A stretch of DNA of 64,000 nucleotides from Piscinibacter sp. (GTDB lineage Bacteria > Pseudomonadota > Gammaproteobacteria > Burkholderiales > Burkholderiaceae_C): assembly GCA_016706565.1 (NCBI GenBank), contig JADJJI010000006.1, forward strand, positions 158,775 through 222,774, written 5' to 3'. The notes beneath the pieces were generated by a model, which had not been told where the DNA came from, made no database searches, and worked only from the letters and a program-made list of their open reading frames with translations. The position numbers and the translations under genes were made by a program. Positions 1 through 8,678 of the stretch are shown piece after piece. Each line of letters starts with the position of its first letter. Position 1 is the first letter of the stretch.

Positions 1-1
1 C

Positions 2-571
2 CGCCACATCCGCGCGGTGGCTGATCAATACGCGCTCGATGGCTTCGTGGTGCTGGCACCCGACCTGTTCTGGCGCGACGCTCCGCGTGTCGAGCTCGGC
101 TATGCCGGCGCCGACCGCGAACGCGCGATGTCGCTGCTCAAGGGCACCGACCCGGCCCTGCTGGCGGCCGACATCCCGACGAGCCTGGCCGCCCTGCGTG
201 CGCGGCCCGAGCGCGACGGCCGCGTCGGCGCCTTCGGCTACTGCCTGGGCGGGCGGCTGGCCTACGTGGCCGCAGCCACCGCGGATGTCGATGCGGCGTC
301 GTGCTACTACGGCGGCGGCATCCACGACCAGCTCGGCATCGCCGGCAGCGTGCGCTGCCCGATCCAGTTCCACTACGGCGCGCGCGACACGCACATCCCG
401 CTGCCCGCCGTCGACCGGGTCAAGGCGGCGTTCAGCGGCCGCGACGCCGAAATCCACCTCTACGACGCCGAGCACGGCTTCAACTGCTGGGAGCGCGCGA
501 GCTACCACGCACCCTCGGCCGCTCTGGCGCATGCGCGCACGTTGGCGCACTTTGCTCGCACGCTGTTCTGA
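2..571 (+). CDS. Dienelactone hydrolase family protein (5'-truncated)
   Basis: An alpha/beta hydrolase of the dienelactone hydrolase type; relatives hydrolyse lactones such as dienelactone or act as general carboxylesterases in the cytoplasm. The reading frame is open to the window edge, so the N-terminus is missing. The nucleophile elbow G-Y-C-L-G-G has cysteine instead of serine, as is usual in this family. The likely acid is in ARDTHIPL and the histidine in AEHGFNCW, giving a Cys-Asp-His triad in the expected order. The true substrate cannot be told. It ends about 90 bases before the next gene on the same strand. Confidence 0.85.
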   Translation, partial: RHIRAVADQYALDGFVVLAPDLFWRDAPRVELGYAGADRERAMSLLKGTDPALLAADIPTSLAALRARPERDGRVGAFGYCLGGRLAYVAAATADVDAASCYYGGGIHDQLGIAGSVRCPIQFHYGARDTHIPLPAVDRVKAAFSGRDAEIHLYDAEHGFNCWERASYHAPSAALAHARTLAHFARTLF

Positions 572-659
572 GCAGGCCCCTGTGGGCAGGGTGCTTGTGA
601 TTCGTCAAGCGGTGCCCAGGGCGACGCGCCCACAATGAAGCCGACATCCTGAGGAGTTG

Positions 660-1055
660 ATGATGAGTTCGACCTATCCGCTCGACCCGCGCAGTGCCGC
701 CGCCGCCCAGGTGCGCGCCACGCTGCAGGACCGCGAACGCGCCCTGCGCGCCGAGGTCGAGGCCGCGCGGCAGATCGGCCGGACCGACCCTGCCGCCGTG
801 GCGCGCGAAGTGCGCGACCGCGAGGAAGAAGCCGACGCACAGGTCACGACCGGCATCAACGACGCCGAGATCGACCGCGACGTGGCCGAATTGCGCGAGA
901 TCGGCGAGGCGCTGCAGCGCCTGGACGCCGGCCGCTACGGCCAGTGCAAGTCCTGCGACGAACTCATCGACCCGCGCCGGCTGGCAGCCGAGCCCTTCGC
1001 GGTGCGCTGCACGCGTTGCCAGGGCGAGCGTGAGCAGGCGCAGCGCCGCATCTAG
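660..1055 (+). CDS. DksA/TraR-type C4 zinc-finger protein
   Basis: A small protein of about 131 residues with an N-terminal charged helical part and a C-terminal C4 zinc finger (CKSC about 25 residues before CTRC), the layout of the DksA/TraR family. Family members act in the RNA polymerase secondary channel and alter transcription during stress. Conservation of the DksA coiled-coil tip acidic residues cannot be confirmed here, so a regulatory role is inferred from the family. A GAGGAG ribosome site at 651-656 lies just upstream; ATG at 660 or 663 is preferred over the in-frame TTG at 657. Confidence 0.85.
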   Translation: MMSSTYPLDPRSAAAAQVRATLQDRERALRAEVEAARQIGRTDPAAVAREVRDREEEADAQVTTGINDAEIDRDVAELREIGEALQRLDAGRYGQCKSCDELIDPRRLAAEPFAVRCTRCQGEREQAQRRI

Positions 1056-1064
1056 CCACGCCGC

Positions 1065-2102
1065 TCAATCCAGGCGCAGCGTCAGCAGCGTCTCGCCGCG
1101 CATCACCACCATGCGCGTGCCGGCTTCACGCCGCCACGCGAGCAGCGCCCGCGCCAGGTCGGCGCTGTGCGCGATGGGGCGGTCGTTGATCGCCAGCACG
1201 ATGTCGTCGACCTTCAGGCCGAAACGCTCGGCCAGGCTGCCCCGGCGAACGATGGACACCATCGCGCCCTGCACCGTGCTGCGCCCGCGCGCCACGGCCA
1301 CCGGCGCGCTCACGTCGTCGAACTCGGCGCCCAGACGCGGCCGCACGATGCTGCCGCTGCTGCGCAGCTCGGCGACGATGTCCAGCACGATCTCGATCGG
1401 AATGGACAGGCTCACGCCGGGTGCGCCATAGGCGCCGACCACCGTGCGCAGGTTCATGCCGACGATGTCGCCCGTGGCGTCGAGCAGCGGCCCGCCGGAG
1501 TTGCCCGGGTTCAAGGCCAGATCGGTCTGCACGAACAGCAGTTCGGGTTCGTCGCCGAAGTGGCGGTCCATGCCGCCGACGATGCCGGCGGCCACCGAGC
1601 GGTTCAGCCCATAGGGCTCGCCCACCGACAGCACCCAGTGGCCCGGTCGTAGCGTGGTACTGCGGCCCAGCGGCGGCGCCACCGGGCCGGCGCTGTCGAT
1701 GCGCAGCAGCGCGATGTCGGTGTCGAGGTCGGTGCCGATCAAGGAGGCACGCAGCACCCGCTGGTCGGCCAGCTTGACGATCACCTCGTCGCTCTCGCTG
1801 ACCACGTGGGCGGCTGTCACGATGTGGCCCGCAGCGTCGATCAGGAAGCCCGCGCCGATGCGTGCGTAGGGCAAGGCGGAGACGCCACGCTCGTCCGCGT
1901 TGGGCGGCAGGCCGCCGATCGCGGCCGGCTCGCTTCGCGCCACGCCATACACGCCGACAGCGAACGGCAGCGCGCGGGCCAGTGCCGTCGCAAAGCCGCC
2001 GCGCGGATCGGCCGGTGGTGTGCTGCAGGCGGCCAGCACGCAGGCGGCTGCCAGCGCGGCGGCGCGGGCGGCGCTGATGAGCGCCGTTGAGAACCAGGTC
2101 AT
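1065..2102 (-). CDS. DegP-like S1C trypsin-type serine protease, lipoprotein
   Basis: A 345-residue periplasmic protease. The start is the ATG at 2102: the product begins with a hydrophobic signal segment ending in a lipobox-like LAAC, so it is probably a lipoprotein. The catalytic triad is visible: histidine in TAAHVV, aspartate in DTDIALLRI and serine in GNSGGPL. A single C-terminal PDZ domain follows (around VDDIVLAINDRPI), against two in DegP, so it is closer to DegS/HhoB in layout. Its start codon overlaps the stop of the upstream ligase gene by four bases (ATGA), which suggests co-translation. The role is presumably envelope quality control or a specific cleavage. Confidence 0.85.
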   Translation of the reverse strand: MTWFSTALISAARAAALAAACVLAACSTPPADPRGGFATALARALPFAVGVYGVARSEPAAIGGLPPNADERGVSALPYARIGAGFLIDAAGHIVTAAHVVSESDEVIVKLADQRVLRASLIGTDLDTDIALLRIDSAGPVAPPLGRSTTLRPGHWVLSVGEPYGLNRSVAAGIVGGMDRHFGDEPELLFVQTDLALNPGNSGGPLLDATGDIVGMNLRTVVGAYGAPGVSLSIPIEIVLDIVAELRSSGSIVRPRLGAEFDDVSAPVAVARGRSTVQGAMVSIVRRGSLAERFGLKVDDIVLAINDRPIAHSADLARALLAWRREAGTRMVVMRGETLLTLRLD

Positions 2103-3475
2103 CGCGCGGACTCTGCCACGACCCGCTGCAGCTTGCCGCTGCGGCCGGCGCGCCTCGCGGTGCCGCGGCTCAGGGCCACCCGCACGCCGGGCAGCCCCTG
2201 GCGGGCCAGGTGCGCACGCAGGGCATCCGCGGCGTGGCGGGCATCGCGCGCGCCATGGCAGGCGCCGATGTCCAGGCTGAGCTGGCGTTCGCCGGTCTGC
2301 ACCAGCTGGAAGTCCACCACGCCGGCTTCCTCCAGCACGCTGATCAGGGCCAGCGGGGGCAGCATGACGCTGCGGCCTCGTGCATCGCGCAGGCGCAGCA
2401 TGTCGTCGGTGCGGCCGAGCACGTCCATCGCCGGCAGCGGCGAGCCGCAGGCGCAAGGCTGGGCGTGCAGCGTCACGCGGTCACCGATGTCGTAGCGGAT
2501 CAGCGGCTGCACGTGGTTGGCCAGGTTGGTCAGCCAGGTGGTCGCGCCGCACACGCCGGCCGGCACGGCGCGGCCGCGCTCGTCCACCGGCTCGAGCATC
2601 ACCCAGTCGGCATTCAGGTGCAGCGCGCCCAGCCTGCAGGGCACGGCGATGGCCAGGAACTCGGAGGCGCCGTAACTGTTCGCCGCCGGGCAGCCGAACG
2701 CGGCTTCGATTTCCACACGCATCGCCGCACTGAGCGATTCGCCACCGGTCCAGACCTCGGCGAGCGACAGTTGCAGCCGGCCGGCACGGGCCTCCTCGGC
2801 CAGCAGCAGCGCCGTGCTCGGGTAGGTGGCCAGCACGGTCGGCGCATGCCGGTGCAGCTGTTCGATCAGCTCGGGCAAGGGTTGCAGGAAGTCGAACCCC
2901 TGCAGGCGCTGCCCCAGCCCCGGCTGCAGGCGGCGCAGGCGCTGCATCGACACCGTGCTGGCAAAGTGCCCGGTGGTGGCGCCGACGAAGGCGATGCGTT
3001 CGCCCAGGCACCAGGGGTCGAACCAGCGGCGCCACGGGTTCAGCGGCGCACGGCGCAGGCCCTCGAGCGCGTCGTAGACCGCCATCGCCCGCGCGTCCTG
3101 CACGAACAGGCCCGGCTCGCCGGTGCTGCCGGAGCTTTCCCACACCACGAAGCGGCCGTCGAAGGCCTCGCCGATGCGCGCCGGGTCGGCCACGAAGGCC
3201 TGCAGCGCCGGCAGGCGCAGGGCCGGGTCGGTCACCCAGTCCTCGAAGTGCTGCATCAATTCGCGCTTGCCGATCGGCGCGATGCCGTTGAGCCCGCCTT
3301 CGCCGCGCCAGCCGGCGAGTCGTTGCCGGTAGACCGGTGCGGCGCTCGCCGCCTCCAGCAGCGCCGCCAGACGGTCACGTTGACGGTCGGCCAGCATCAG
3401 CGGCCCGCCGGCAGACACGGCCAGCACGTCGCCGGCGGCCAGGCCGGTCTGCCAGGGGTCGTGGTCGCTGTGCAT
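2099..3475 (-). CDS. PaaK-like adenylate-forming ligase
   Basis: A 458-residue ANL-superfamily enzyme related to phenylacetate-CoA ligase (PaaK) and the F390-synthetase-like group. The phosphate-binding loop ESSGSTGEPGLF lies near residue 120. The later motif NSYGASEF and the hinge-region YDIGDRV match the A5 and A7 core motifs. Such enzymes activate an aryl or acyl carboxylate with ATP and often pass it to CoA. The substrate is unknown: no phenylacetate genes lie nearby, and the only operon partner is the overlapping periplasmic protease gene. The gene is divergent from the response regulator. Confidence 0.75.
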   Translation of the reverse strand: MHSDHDPWQTGLAAGDVLAVSAGGPLMLADRQRDRLAALLEAASAAPVYRQRLAGWRGEGGLNGIAPIGKRELMQHFEDWVTDPALRLPALQAFVADPARIGEAFDGRFVVWESSGSTGEPGLFVQDARAMAVYDALEGLRRAPLNPWRRWFDPWCLGERIAFVGATTGHFASTVSMQRLRRLQPGLGQRLQGFDFLQPLPELIEQLHRHAPTVLATYPSTALLLAEEARAGRLQLSLAEVWTGGESLSAAMRVEIEAAFGCPAANSYGASEFLAIAVPCRLGALHLNADWVMLEPVDERGRAVPAGVCGATTWLTNLANHVQPLIRYDIGDRVTLHAQPCACGSPLPAMDVLGRTDDMLRLRDARGRSVMLPPLALISVLEEAGVVDFQLVQTGERQLSLDIGACHGARDARHAADALRAHLARQGLPGVRVALSRGTARRAGRSGKLQRVVAESAR

Positions 3476-3637
3476 GGCCTTCGACGCTAGGCGCGCTGGC
3501 GGTCTCCCGGCTTGAGCCGGCTCAAGCGCCAGCGGCCGAAAAGGTCAAGCCGGGAACGTGCGGAGCCGATGTCATGATTGACGCAAGGCAAGCGGGTGTC
3601 TAATGTCGCCCATCCCGCTTTCGAGAATCACCGCCAC

Positions 3638-4384
3638 GTGACGAACCCGACCCACCTAGCCGTTCTCGATGATGAAGTCGACATCACGCGCTTGCTGGGC
3701 CTGTACCTGGAGAGCCAGGGCTTCAGGGTCACCCAGCTGCACACCGGCGCCGCGCTGATCGACCTGATGGGCCGCGACCCGCCGACGCTGGTGCTGCTCG
3801 ACCTCGGCCTGCCCGGCGAAGACGGCTTCGCCATCGCGAGGCAACTGCGCGAGCACTGGCACTGCGGGCTGGTCATCGTCACCGGCCGCGGCGACGCGAT
3901 CGACAAGGTGGTCGGGCTCGAGGTCGGTGCCGACGACTACGTCACCAAGCCGTTCGACCTGCGCGAGCTGGTGGCACGCATCAAGGCCGTGCTGCGGCGA
4001 CTGGAGCCGCTGACCACGCGCCCGGCGCCGCTGCCGCTGGGGCCGAGCGTCGCGCCGGGCGAGAAGACGCGCCTGCGCTTCGCCCAGTGGGAGCTGGACA
4101 CGGCCGCACGCCGCCTGTGCGACACGCAGGGCCGCGACATGCCTTTGACCTCGGGCGAGTTCGACCTGCTCAGCGTGTTCGCGCGCACGCCGGGCCGCGT
4201 GCTGTCACGCGACTTCCTGCTCGAGCAGACGCGCGGCCGCAGCGCCGGCCCGTTCGACCGGACGATCGATGTGCAGGTCGGTCGCCTGCGCCGCAAGCTG
4301 GAGGTCGACCCGGAGGATCCGCAGATCATCAAGTCGGTGCGCGGCGCGGGCTACATCCTCGTGCCGCCGGTGGCGGCGGAATGA
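3638..4384 (+). CDS. OmpR-family response regulator
   Basis: A receiver domain (acidic pair LDDE, phospho-acceptor aspartate in LVLLDLGLPG, conserved lysine in VTKPFD) joined to a C-terminal winged helix of OmpR type (DRTIDVQVGRLRRKLE...VRGAGYIL). I place the start at GTG 3638, since homology begins right after it; an in-frame TTG at 3578 would add 20 residues with no family resemblance. It precedes a large hybrid kinase with a 10-base gap and should be its partner. The input signal is unknown. Confidence 0.85.
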   Translation: MTNPTHLAVLDDEVDITRLLGLYLESQGFRVTQLHTGAALIDLMGRDPPTLVLLDLGLPGEDGFAIARQLREHWHCGLVIVTGRGDAIDKVVGLEVGADDYVTKPFDLRELVARIKAVLRRLEPLTTRPAPLPLGPSVAPGEKTRLRFAQWELDTAARRLCDTQGRDMPLTSGEFDLLSVFARTPGRVLSRDFLLEQTRGRSAGPFDRTIDVQVGRLRRKLEVDPEDPQIIKSVRGAGYILVPPVAAE

Positions 4385-4394
4385 CCCTGTCGTC

Positions 4395-6464
4395 GTGAAC
4401 CCCGCCCCGCCCCCCATCGGCCAGGCGCTGCCGGACGGGTTCGACGTCCAGGGCGTCTTCCGCTCGCTGTTCGCCGCCTATCCCGATGCCTTGCTGGTCG
4501 TCGACACCGCGGGCCGCATCGTGCTGGCCAACGACGGCGCGGCGCAGTTGCTCGGCTACGGCGTCGGCGAGCTGGTCGGCCTGAGCGTCGACGCGCTGGT
4601 GCCCGACGCGATCCGCCCGCGACACGCCAGCTTTCGCGGCGACTACCTGAAGGCGCCCCGCCCTCGGCCCATGGGCACCCAGATGGAGCTCGTGGCACGC
4701 CGCCGCGACGGCTCCGAGGTGATGGTCGAGATCGCGCTGAGCCCGCTGCAGCAGCACGGCCTGCCTTTCGTCGTGGCGGCCATCCGCGGCATCGGCGCCT
4801 ACCCGCGCGTGCGCCAGGCGCTTCAACGCGCCCACTACGCCGAGCAGGTGGCGCAGTTCGGCCGCGTGGCCGTCGACGCGCGCGACCCGCACCAGCTGCT
4901 CGAACAGGTGCCGCGCGTGGCCGCCGAGGCCCTGCAGGTGGAATCGGCCGTGGTGTACCTGCTCGAGCCGAACCGGCTGGACTTCCGCGTTGCCTCCTGC
5001 CACGGCGATTGCCCCGGCGAGGCGCGCGGCGACCACGTGCCGAATCGGCCCGACACCTTGCCCGGCTTCGTGCTCGCGCAGGGCCGGCCGGTGCGCGTCG
5101 ACGACTGCGCCGCGGAACTTCGCTTCGACGTCCCGGAGAGCCACCGACGCAGCGGGCTGGCCAGTGCGCTGGCCGTCCCGTTGTCCTATCGCGGCCGGAT
5201 CGTCGGCGCGCTGGCAGTGCGCGCGCACCGGCCGGGCCGCTTCGGCGATGACGAGCTACGGTTCCTCGATGCGCTGACCAGCCTGCTGGCCACCAGCCTG
5301 CAACGAGCGCAGACCGAAGAGGCGCTCAACCATTCGCAGCGCCTGGAGAGCGTGGGCCAGCTCACCGGCGGCATCGCGCACGACTTCAACAACCTGCTGA
5401 CCGTGATCTCCGGCAACCTGCAGGTGCTGGAAGATTTGCCGGCCGTGGCGGGCGACCCGTTCGCACAGCAGCTCGTGGGCGCGGCCTCGCGCGCCAGCCG
5501 CCGCGGCGCCGAGCTGACGGGCAAGCTGCTCGCCTTCTCGCGCCGCCAGATGCTGCAGCCCACCGCACTGGATGCAGGCGCGCTGCTGCAATCGCTGGCC
5601 GACATGCTGCGGCGAACGCTCGACCAGCGTATCCGCATCGAAGTGGACACGCCCCCGGAGTGCCCGCCGGTGCTGGCCGATGCCGGTCAGCTCGAGTCGG
5701 CGCTGCTGAACATCGCCATCAACGCACGCGACGCGATGCCCGATGGCGGGCTGCTCTGGTTTGCGTGCCGCGAAGTGCCGTCGCGTTCGCCCGATCTGCC
5801 GGCCGAACTGGCAGAGCACGATGGCGTCACCTACGTGGCCATCGCCGTGGGCGACAACGGCGCGGGCATGTCCGACGCGGTGAAGGAGCGCGCCTTCGAG
5901 CCCTTCTTCACCACCAAGGAAGCAGGCCGAGGCACCGGGCTGGGCTTGTCGACGGTGTACGGCTTCGCCAAGCAGTCGCAGGGCGCGCTGCGTCTGGACA
6001 GCACGCTCGGCGCCGGCACCACGATCACCTTGTTCCTGCCCGGCGAGAAAGGTGCAGCCAGCCCCGACGGCGAAACGGACGCCTCGGTGGGCACTCTGCC
6101 GCCGGGCTTGCGCGTGCTGCTGGTGGAAGACGATGCGGAGGTGCGCAGCGTGGCCCAGCGCTTCCTCGCCGCGCTGGGCTGCCACGTCACGGCCTGCGCC
6201 AACGGCGAAAAGGCACTGGAGGAGCTGGCGAGGTCGGGCGACTTCGACCTGCTGCTTACCGACATCGCCCTGGGCACGGGCATGCGCGGCACCGAGCTCG
6301 CCGAGCAGGTGCGCCGGCGGCTGCCGGGCCTGCCTGTGCTGCTGATGAGCGGCTACGCCAGCGCACTGCTCGAGGCGCCACCCGGCTGGGACCTGCTGCG
6401 CAAGCCCTACACCCGGGCCGAACTGGGCCGGGCGATGGCCCGCGTGCTGGGCGCGCTCGCGTGA
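4395..6464 (+). CDS. PAS-GAF hybrid sensor histidine kinase
   Basis: A 689-residue cytoplasmic sensor starting at GTG 4395. Order of parts: an N-terminal PAS domain (FRSLFAAYPDALLVVDTAGRIVLAN), a GAF domain around residues 150-300 (LLEQVPRVAAEALQVE...SALAVPLSYRGRIVGALAV), the phospho-acceptor helix with GGIAHDFNNLL, an HATPase domain with N, G1 and G2 boxes (NIAINARDAMPDGG, DNGAGM, GTGLGLSTVYG), and a C-terminal receiver (LLVEDDAEVRS...LLLTDIALGTG). No membrane segments are seen, so the signal is probably intracellular. It forms a pair with the regulator just upstream. Confidence 0.87.
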   Translation: MNPAPPPIGQALPDGFDVQGVFRSLFAAYPDALLVVDTAGRIVLANDGAAQLLGYGVGELVGLSVDALVPDAIRPRHASFRGDYLKAPRPRPMGTQMELVARRRDGSEVMVEIALSPLQQHGLPFVVAAIRGIGAYPRVRQALQRAHYAEQVAQFGRVAVDARDPHQLLEQVPRVAAEALQVESAVVYLLEPNRLDFRVASCHGDCPGEARGDHVPNRPDTLPGFVLAQGRPVRVDDCAAELRFDVPESHRRSGLASALAVPLSYRGRIVGALAVRAHRPGRFGDDELRFLDALTSLLATSLQRAQTEEALNHSQRLESVGQLTGGIAHDFNNLLTVISGNLQVLEDLPAVAGDPFAQQLVGAASRASRRGAELTGKLLAFSRRQMLQPTALDAGALLQSLADMLRRTLDQRIRIEVDTPPECPPVLADAGQLESALLNIAINARDAMPDGGLLWFACREVPSRSPDLPAELAEHDGVTYVAIAVGDNGAGMSDAVKERAFEPFFTTKEAGRGTGLGLSTVYGFAKQSQGALRLDSTLGAGTTITLFLPGEKGAASPDGETDASVGTLPPGLRVLLVEDDAEVRSVAQRFLAALGCHVTACANGEKALEELARSGDFDLLLTDIALGTGMRGTELAEQVRRRLPGLPVLLMSGYASALLEAPPGWDLLRKPYTRAELGRAMARVLGALA

Positions 6465-6495
6465 GCGCCCGTCGAGACCCCGGGGCGCGCAGACC

Positions 6496-7230
6496 TCAGT
6501 GCATCACGGCGGTGGTGCTGGCGGCAGCCGGCGTGACGCAACGCTGGATGAATTCGCTGAGCGCCTCGACCTGCGGGATCTGGATCTCGCGGCGGCCCTT
6601 TTCGGCGAAGCGGATCACGTCGGTGCGTGCCAGCCGCGACAGCGCGCGGCTCACCGTCTCCAGCGTCATGCCCAGATAGTTGCCGATCTCGGCACGGGTC
6701 ATGCGCAGCGTGATCTGGTCGGTGCGCAGGCCGCGGTCGGACAGCGCCTCGGCCCAGTTGCGCAGGAAGTCGGCCACACGTGCATCGGCGGGAAGCGTGC
6801 ACAAGGACATCATCGAATCCCGGTCCCGGCCGATCTCGCGACTCATCGCCTCGTGCAGCACGGACAGCAGTACCGGCCGGGCGACACAGGCCTCGAGCAG
6901 CGCGTCGTAGCGGAAGGTCCAGACCTCGCCGGTGTCCATCGCGATCGCGTCGCAGCCGTAGCTGCCGGTGGCGATGCCGTCGAATCCGAGCCAGTCGCCA
7001 CGGAAGTGAAGGCCCACAACCTGCTCACGGCCATCGGGGGAAAGGTTGACGATCTTCACCATGCCCGAGTTCAGCACGTGCAGGTTGGTGAACCGTTCAC
7101 CAGCCTGGTAGAGCGCGTCGCCGGCATGCACCACACGTCGCTGGATGGGCAGCGCCTCGCGCAGCAGATCGAGGCAGGTGGCGATGCGCTGGCTGTTGGT
7201 CTGGGCGTTCTGGGGGGTGGCGGCGTTCAT
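6496..7230 (-). CDS. Crp/Fnr-family regulator without the FNR cysteine cluster
   Basis: A 244-residue regulator with an N-terminal cyclic-nucleotide-like sensor domain (HFRGDWLGFDGI), a dimer helix and a C-terminal helix-turn-helix (MTRAEIGNYLGMTLETVSRALSRL). The recognition helix keeps the Glu, Ser and Arg that FNR uses to read TTGAT/ATCAA. The N-terminus has only one cysteine, so the oxygen-sensing 4Fe-4S cluster of FNR is not expected; this recalls the Dnr/NnrR group, some of which sense NO through haem. It is divergent from an OTCase-like gene, and an FNR-type box lies between them. Confidence 0.85.
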   Translation of the reverse strand: MNAATPQNAQTNSQRIATCLDLLREALPIQRRVVHAGDALYQAGERFTNLHVLNSGMVKIVNLSPDGREQVVGLHFRGDWLGFDGIATGSYGCDAIAMDTGEVWTFRYDALLEACVARPVLLSVLHEAMSREIGRDRDSMMSLCTLPADARVADFLRNWAEALSDRGLRTDQITLRMTRAEIGNYLGMTLETVSRALSRLARTDVIRFAEKGRREIQIPQVEALSEFIQRCVTPAAASTTAVMH

Positions 7231-7365
7231 GTGACTTGCTCCTTGTCAATGAAAGCGAGTCTCGGGGCCGTGCGAAAACGCCGTGAGAACAATGCGGCAC
7301 GCTGGGTAACGCTGCGTAAACGGTCTGTCTCAGCGAGGTATCACCTACCAGAAGACCGCTCACAT

Positions 7366-7379
7366 TTGACGCCGATCAA
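7366..7379. promoter_or_regulatory. FNR/Dnr-type box
   Basis: TTGAC-N4-ATCAA, an almost perfect match to the FNR-family consensus TTGAT-N4-ATCAA. It lies in the 186-bp divergent gap between the Crp/Fnr gene and the carbamoyltransferase-like gene, centred about 44 bases before the latter's ATG. The recognition helix of the neighbouring regulator fits this site. A second, one-mismatch copy (TTGCT-N4-GTCAA, 7236-7249) overlaps the ribosome site of the regulator gene itself and could allow autoregulation. Confidence 0.6.
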
Positions 7380-7416
7380 GGCTCCAAGGCCCAATGTGGG
7401 TAGCTTTCAGCCTGAG

Positions 7417-8223
7417 ATGGTCCCTCGCCCCAACATCCACCACCGCAACCTCTGGTCGGTGGGCACCCTGTCGCGTTCCGACGTGCTCGACGTGCTCGAG
7501 ACGGCGCGCCGCCTCAAACAGGCAGGCCTGAGCGGGCTGCCCGTCACGCCGCTGCGGGGCTGCAACCTCGCGCTGCTCAACGACGCACCGCCAGCCGAGG
7601 GCGCCGGCAGCCTGCGGCACGCCGCGCTCGGCCTCGGCGCACAGGTTTCGCACCTTCGCCCCAGCGACGCCCGCATTGCCCCCGACACGGCCGACGAGGC
7701 CACGGCTCGCATGCTGGGGCGGCTCTACGACGCCATCGACTGCGAGTCCATGGCCCCGGAGCTGGTGGCGCGGGTCGCCCACAGCGCCGGCGTCCCGGTG
7801 TTCAACGGCCTGGGTTCCCACGGGCACCCGACGCGTGTGCTCGCCGAACTGCTGAACATGCAGGACCAGTGTGGCGGCAAGGCCCTCGACAGCCTGAGCG
7901 TGTGCTTTGTCGGCGACCCGCGTACGCCCTGCGGCGACGCCCTGCTGCACGCCGCGGCGGCCACCGGCATGGAACTGCGCATCGCCGCTCCCCGCCACCG
8001 CTGGCCGCCGCCGGAACTGCTGGAACGCCTGCGCGCGCGGGCCGTCGCTCGCGGAGAGCGATTGAAGCTGTACGAAAGCACCGCTCAGGCCGGCACGGGC
8101 ACCGACATCGTCATCGATGCGCATGACGACCCGCCCTGGCCGATGGGTGGCCAGGCAGGCGCAGACCGCGGCGACTACCGGCAGTTCACGCTGCAGGCCT
8201 TGCTGGTGTCGACCATTTCCTGA
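7417..8223 (+). CDS. Ornithine/aspartate carbamoyltransferase-like protein, probably inactive
   Basis: A protein of about 268 residues related to ornithine carbamoyltransferase. The LGRLYDAIDCE, VPVFNGL, HPTRVLAELLNMQ and FVGDPR stretches align with the OTCase core. The carbamoyl-phosphate loop S-T-R-T-R is replaced by a segment reading NDAPPAEGAG, the HPTQ motif reads HPTR, and the C-terminal HCLP region is absent. Normal OTCases are 300-340 residues. Ordinary carbamoyl transfer is therefore unlikely, and a regulatory or changed role is inferred. ATG 7417 is chosen, but GTG 7396 is also in frame. An FNR-type box lies upstream. Confidence 0.7.
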   Translation: MVPRPNIHHRNLWSVGTLSRSDVLDVLETARRLKQAGLSGLPVTPLRGCNLALLNDAPPAEGAGSLRHAALGLGAQVSHLRPSDARIAPDTADEATARMLGRLYDAIDCESMAPELVARVAHSAGVPVFNGLGSHGHPTRVLAELLNMQDQCGGKALDSLSVCFVGDPRTPCGDALLHAAAATGMELRIAAPRHRWPPPELLERLRARAVARGERLKLYESTAQAGTGTDIVIDAHDDPPWPMGGQAGADRGDYRQFTLQALLVSTIS

Positions 8224-8233
8224 CGCCGGGCGC

Positions 8234-8566
8234 TCAGGCGCGCGAAGCGCCCGCCAGCCGTGACAGCAGGTCCCGGGCGGCCGACTCGGCGGCCACGGCG
8301 ACTTCCAGCGGCGAGCGGCACAGGCCGGCATGGGCGTAGTGCAGGTTCTCGTACAACTCTGCGGCAGCCGGATGGGCGGACAGCACGGCGTTCAGCCCTT
8401 CGGTCGGCAAGTCGGCGCCCAGCGCATCCTTCAGGCGGTCGACCAGCACGAGGTACTGCTGGGCATCGAGCGAGGTGCCGCTGCGCTCGACGCGCTCGAA
8501 AGTCCCCGCCAGCAGGGCCAGATTCTCGAGGTTGCTGCGTTGCAGCGCGAAGCTGTGGGCGGACAT
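8234..8566 (-). CDS. Hypothetical protein (110 aa)
   Basis: A small soluble protein, mostly helical and rich in alanine and leucine, with no signal peptide, membrane segment or cysteine motif. Codon use is like the surrounding genes and the start (ATG at 8566) opens a coherent protein, so it is probably real. It is convergent with the carbamoyltransferase-like gene, 10 bases apart, and about 110 bases downstream of the dehydrogenase gene on the same strand. No family is recognised. Confidence 0.55.
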   Translation of the reverse strand: MSAHSFALQRSNLENLALLAGTFERVERSGTSLDAQQYLVLVDRLKDALGADLPTEGLNAVLSAHPAAAELYENLHYAHAGLCRSPLEVAVAAESAARDLLSRLAGASRA

Positions 8567-8678
8567 GTTGGACTCTCAAGAACCGTCATTCCGCGACGGC
8601 ATGAACCCCACATGCGGCCGCAGCGCCAGGCTTCAAGCTCAGGCCAGTGCGAAGGCCCTGCGCATTCTCTGCGGCGGC

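Noticed and set aside
6499-7416. Extended plus-strand open frame before the carbamoyltransferase-like gene.
   Set aside because: It is the shadow of the Crp/Fnr gene on the other strand; homology to carbamoyltransferases begins only near 7,417.
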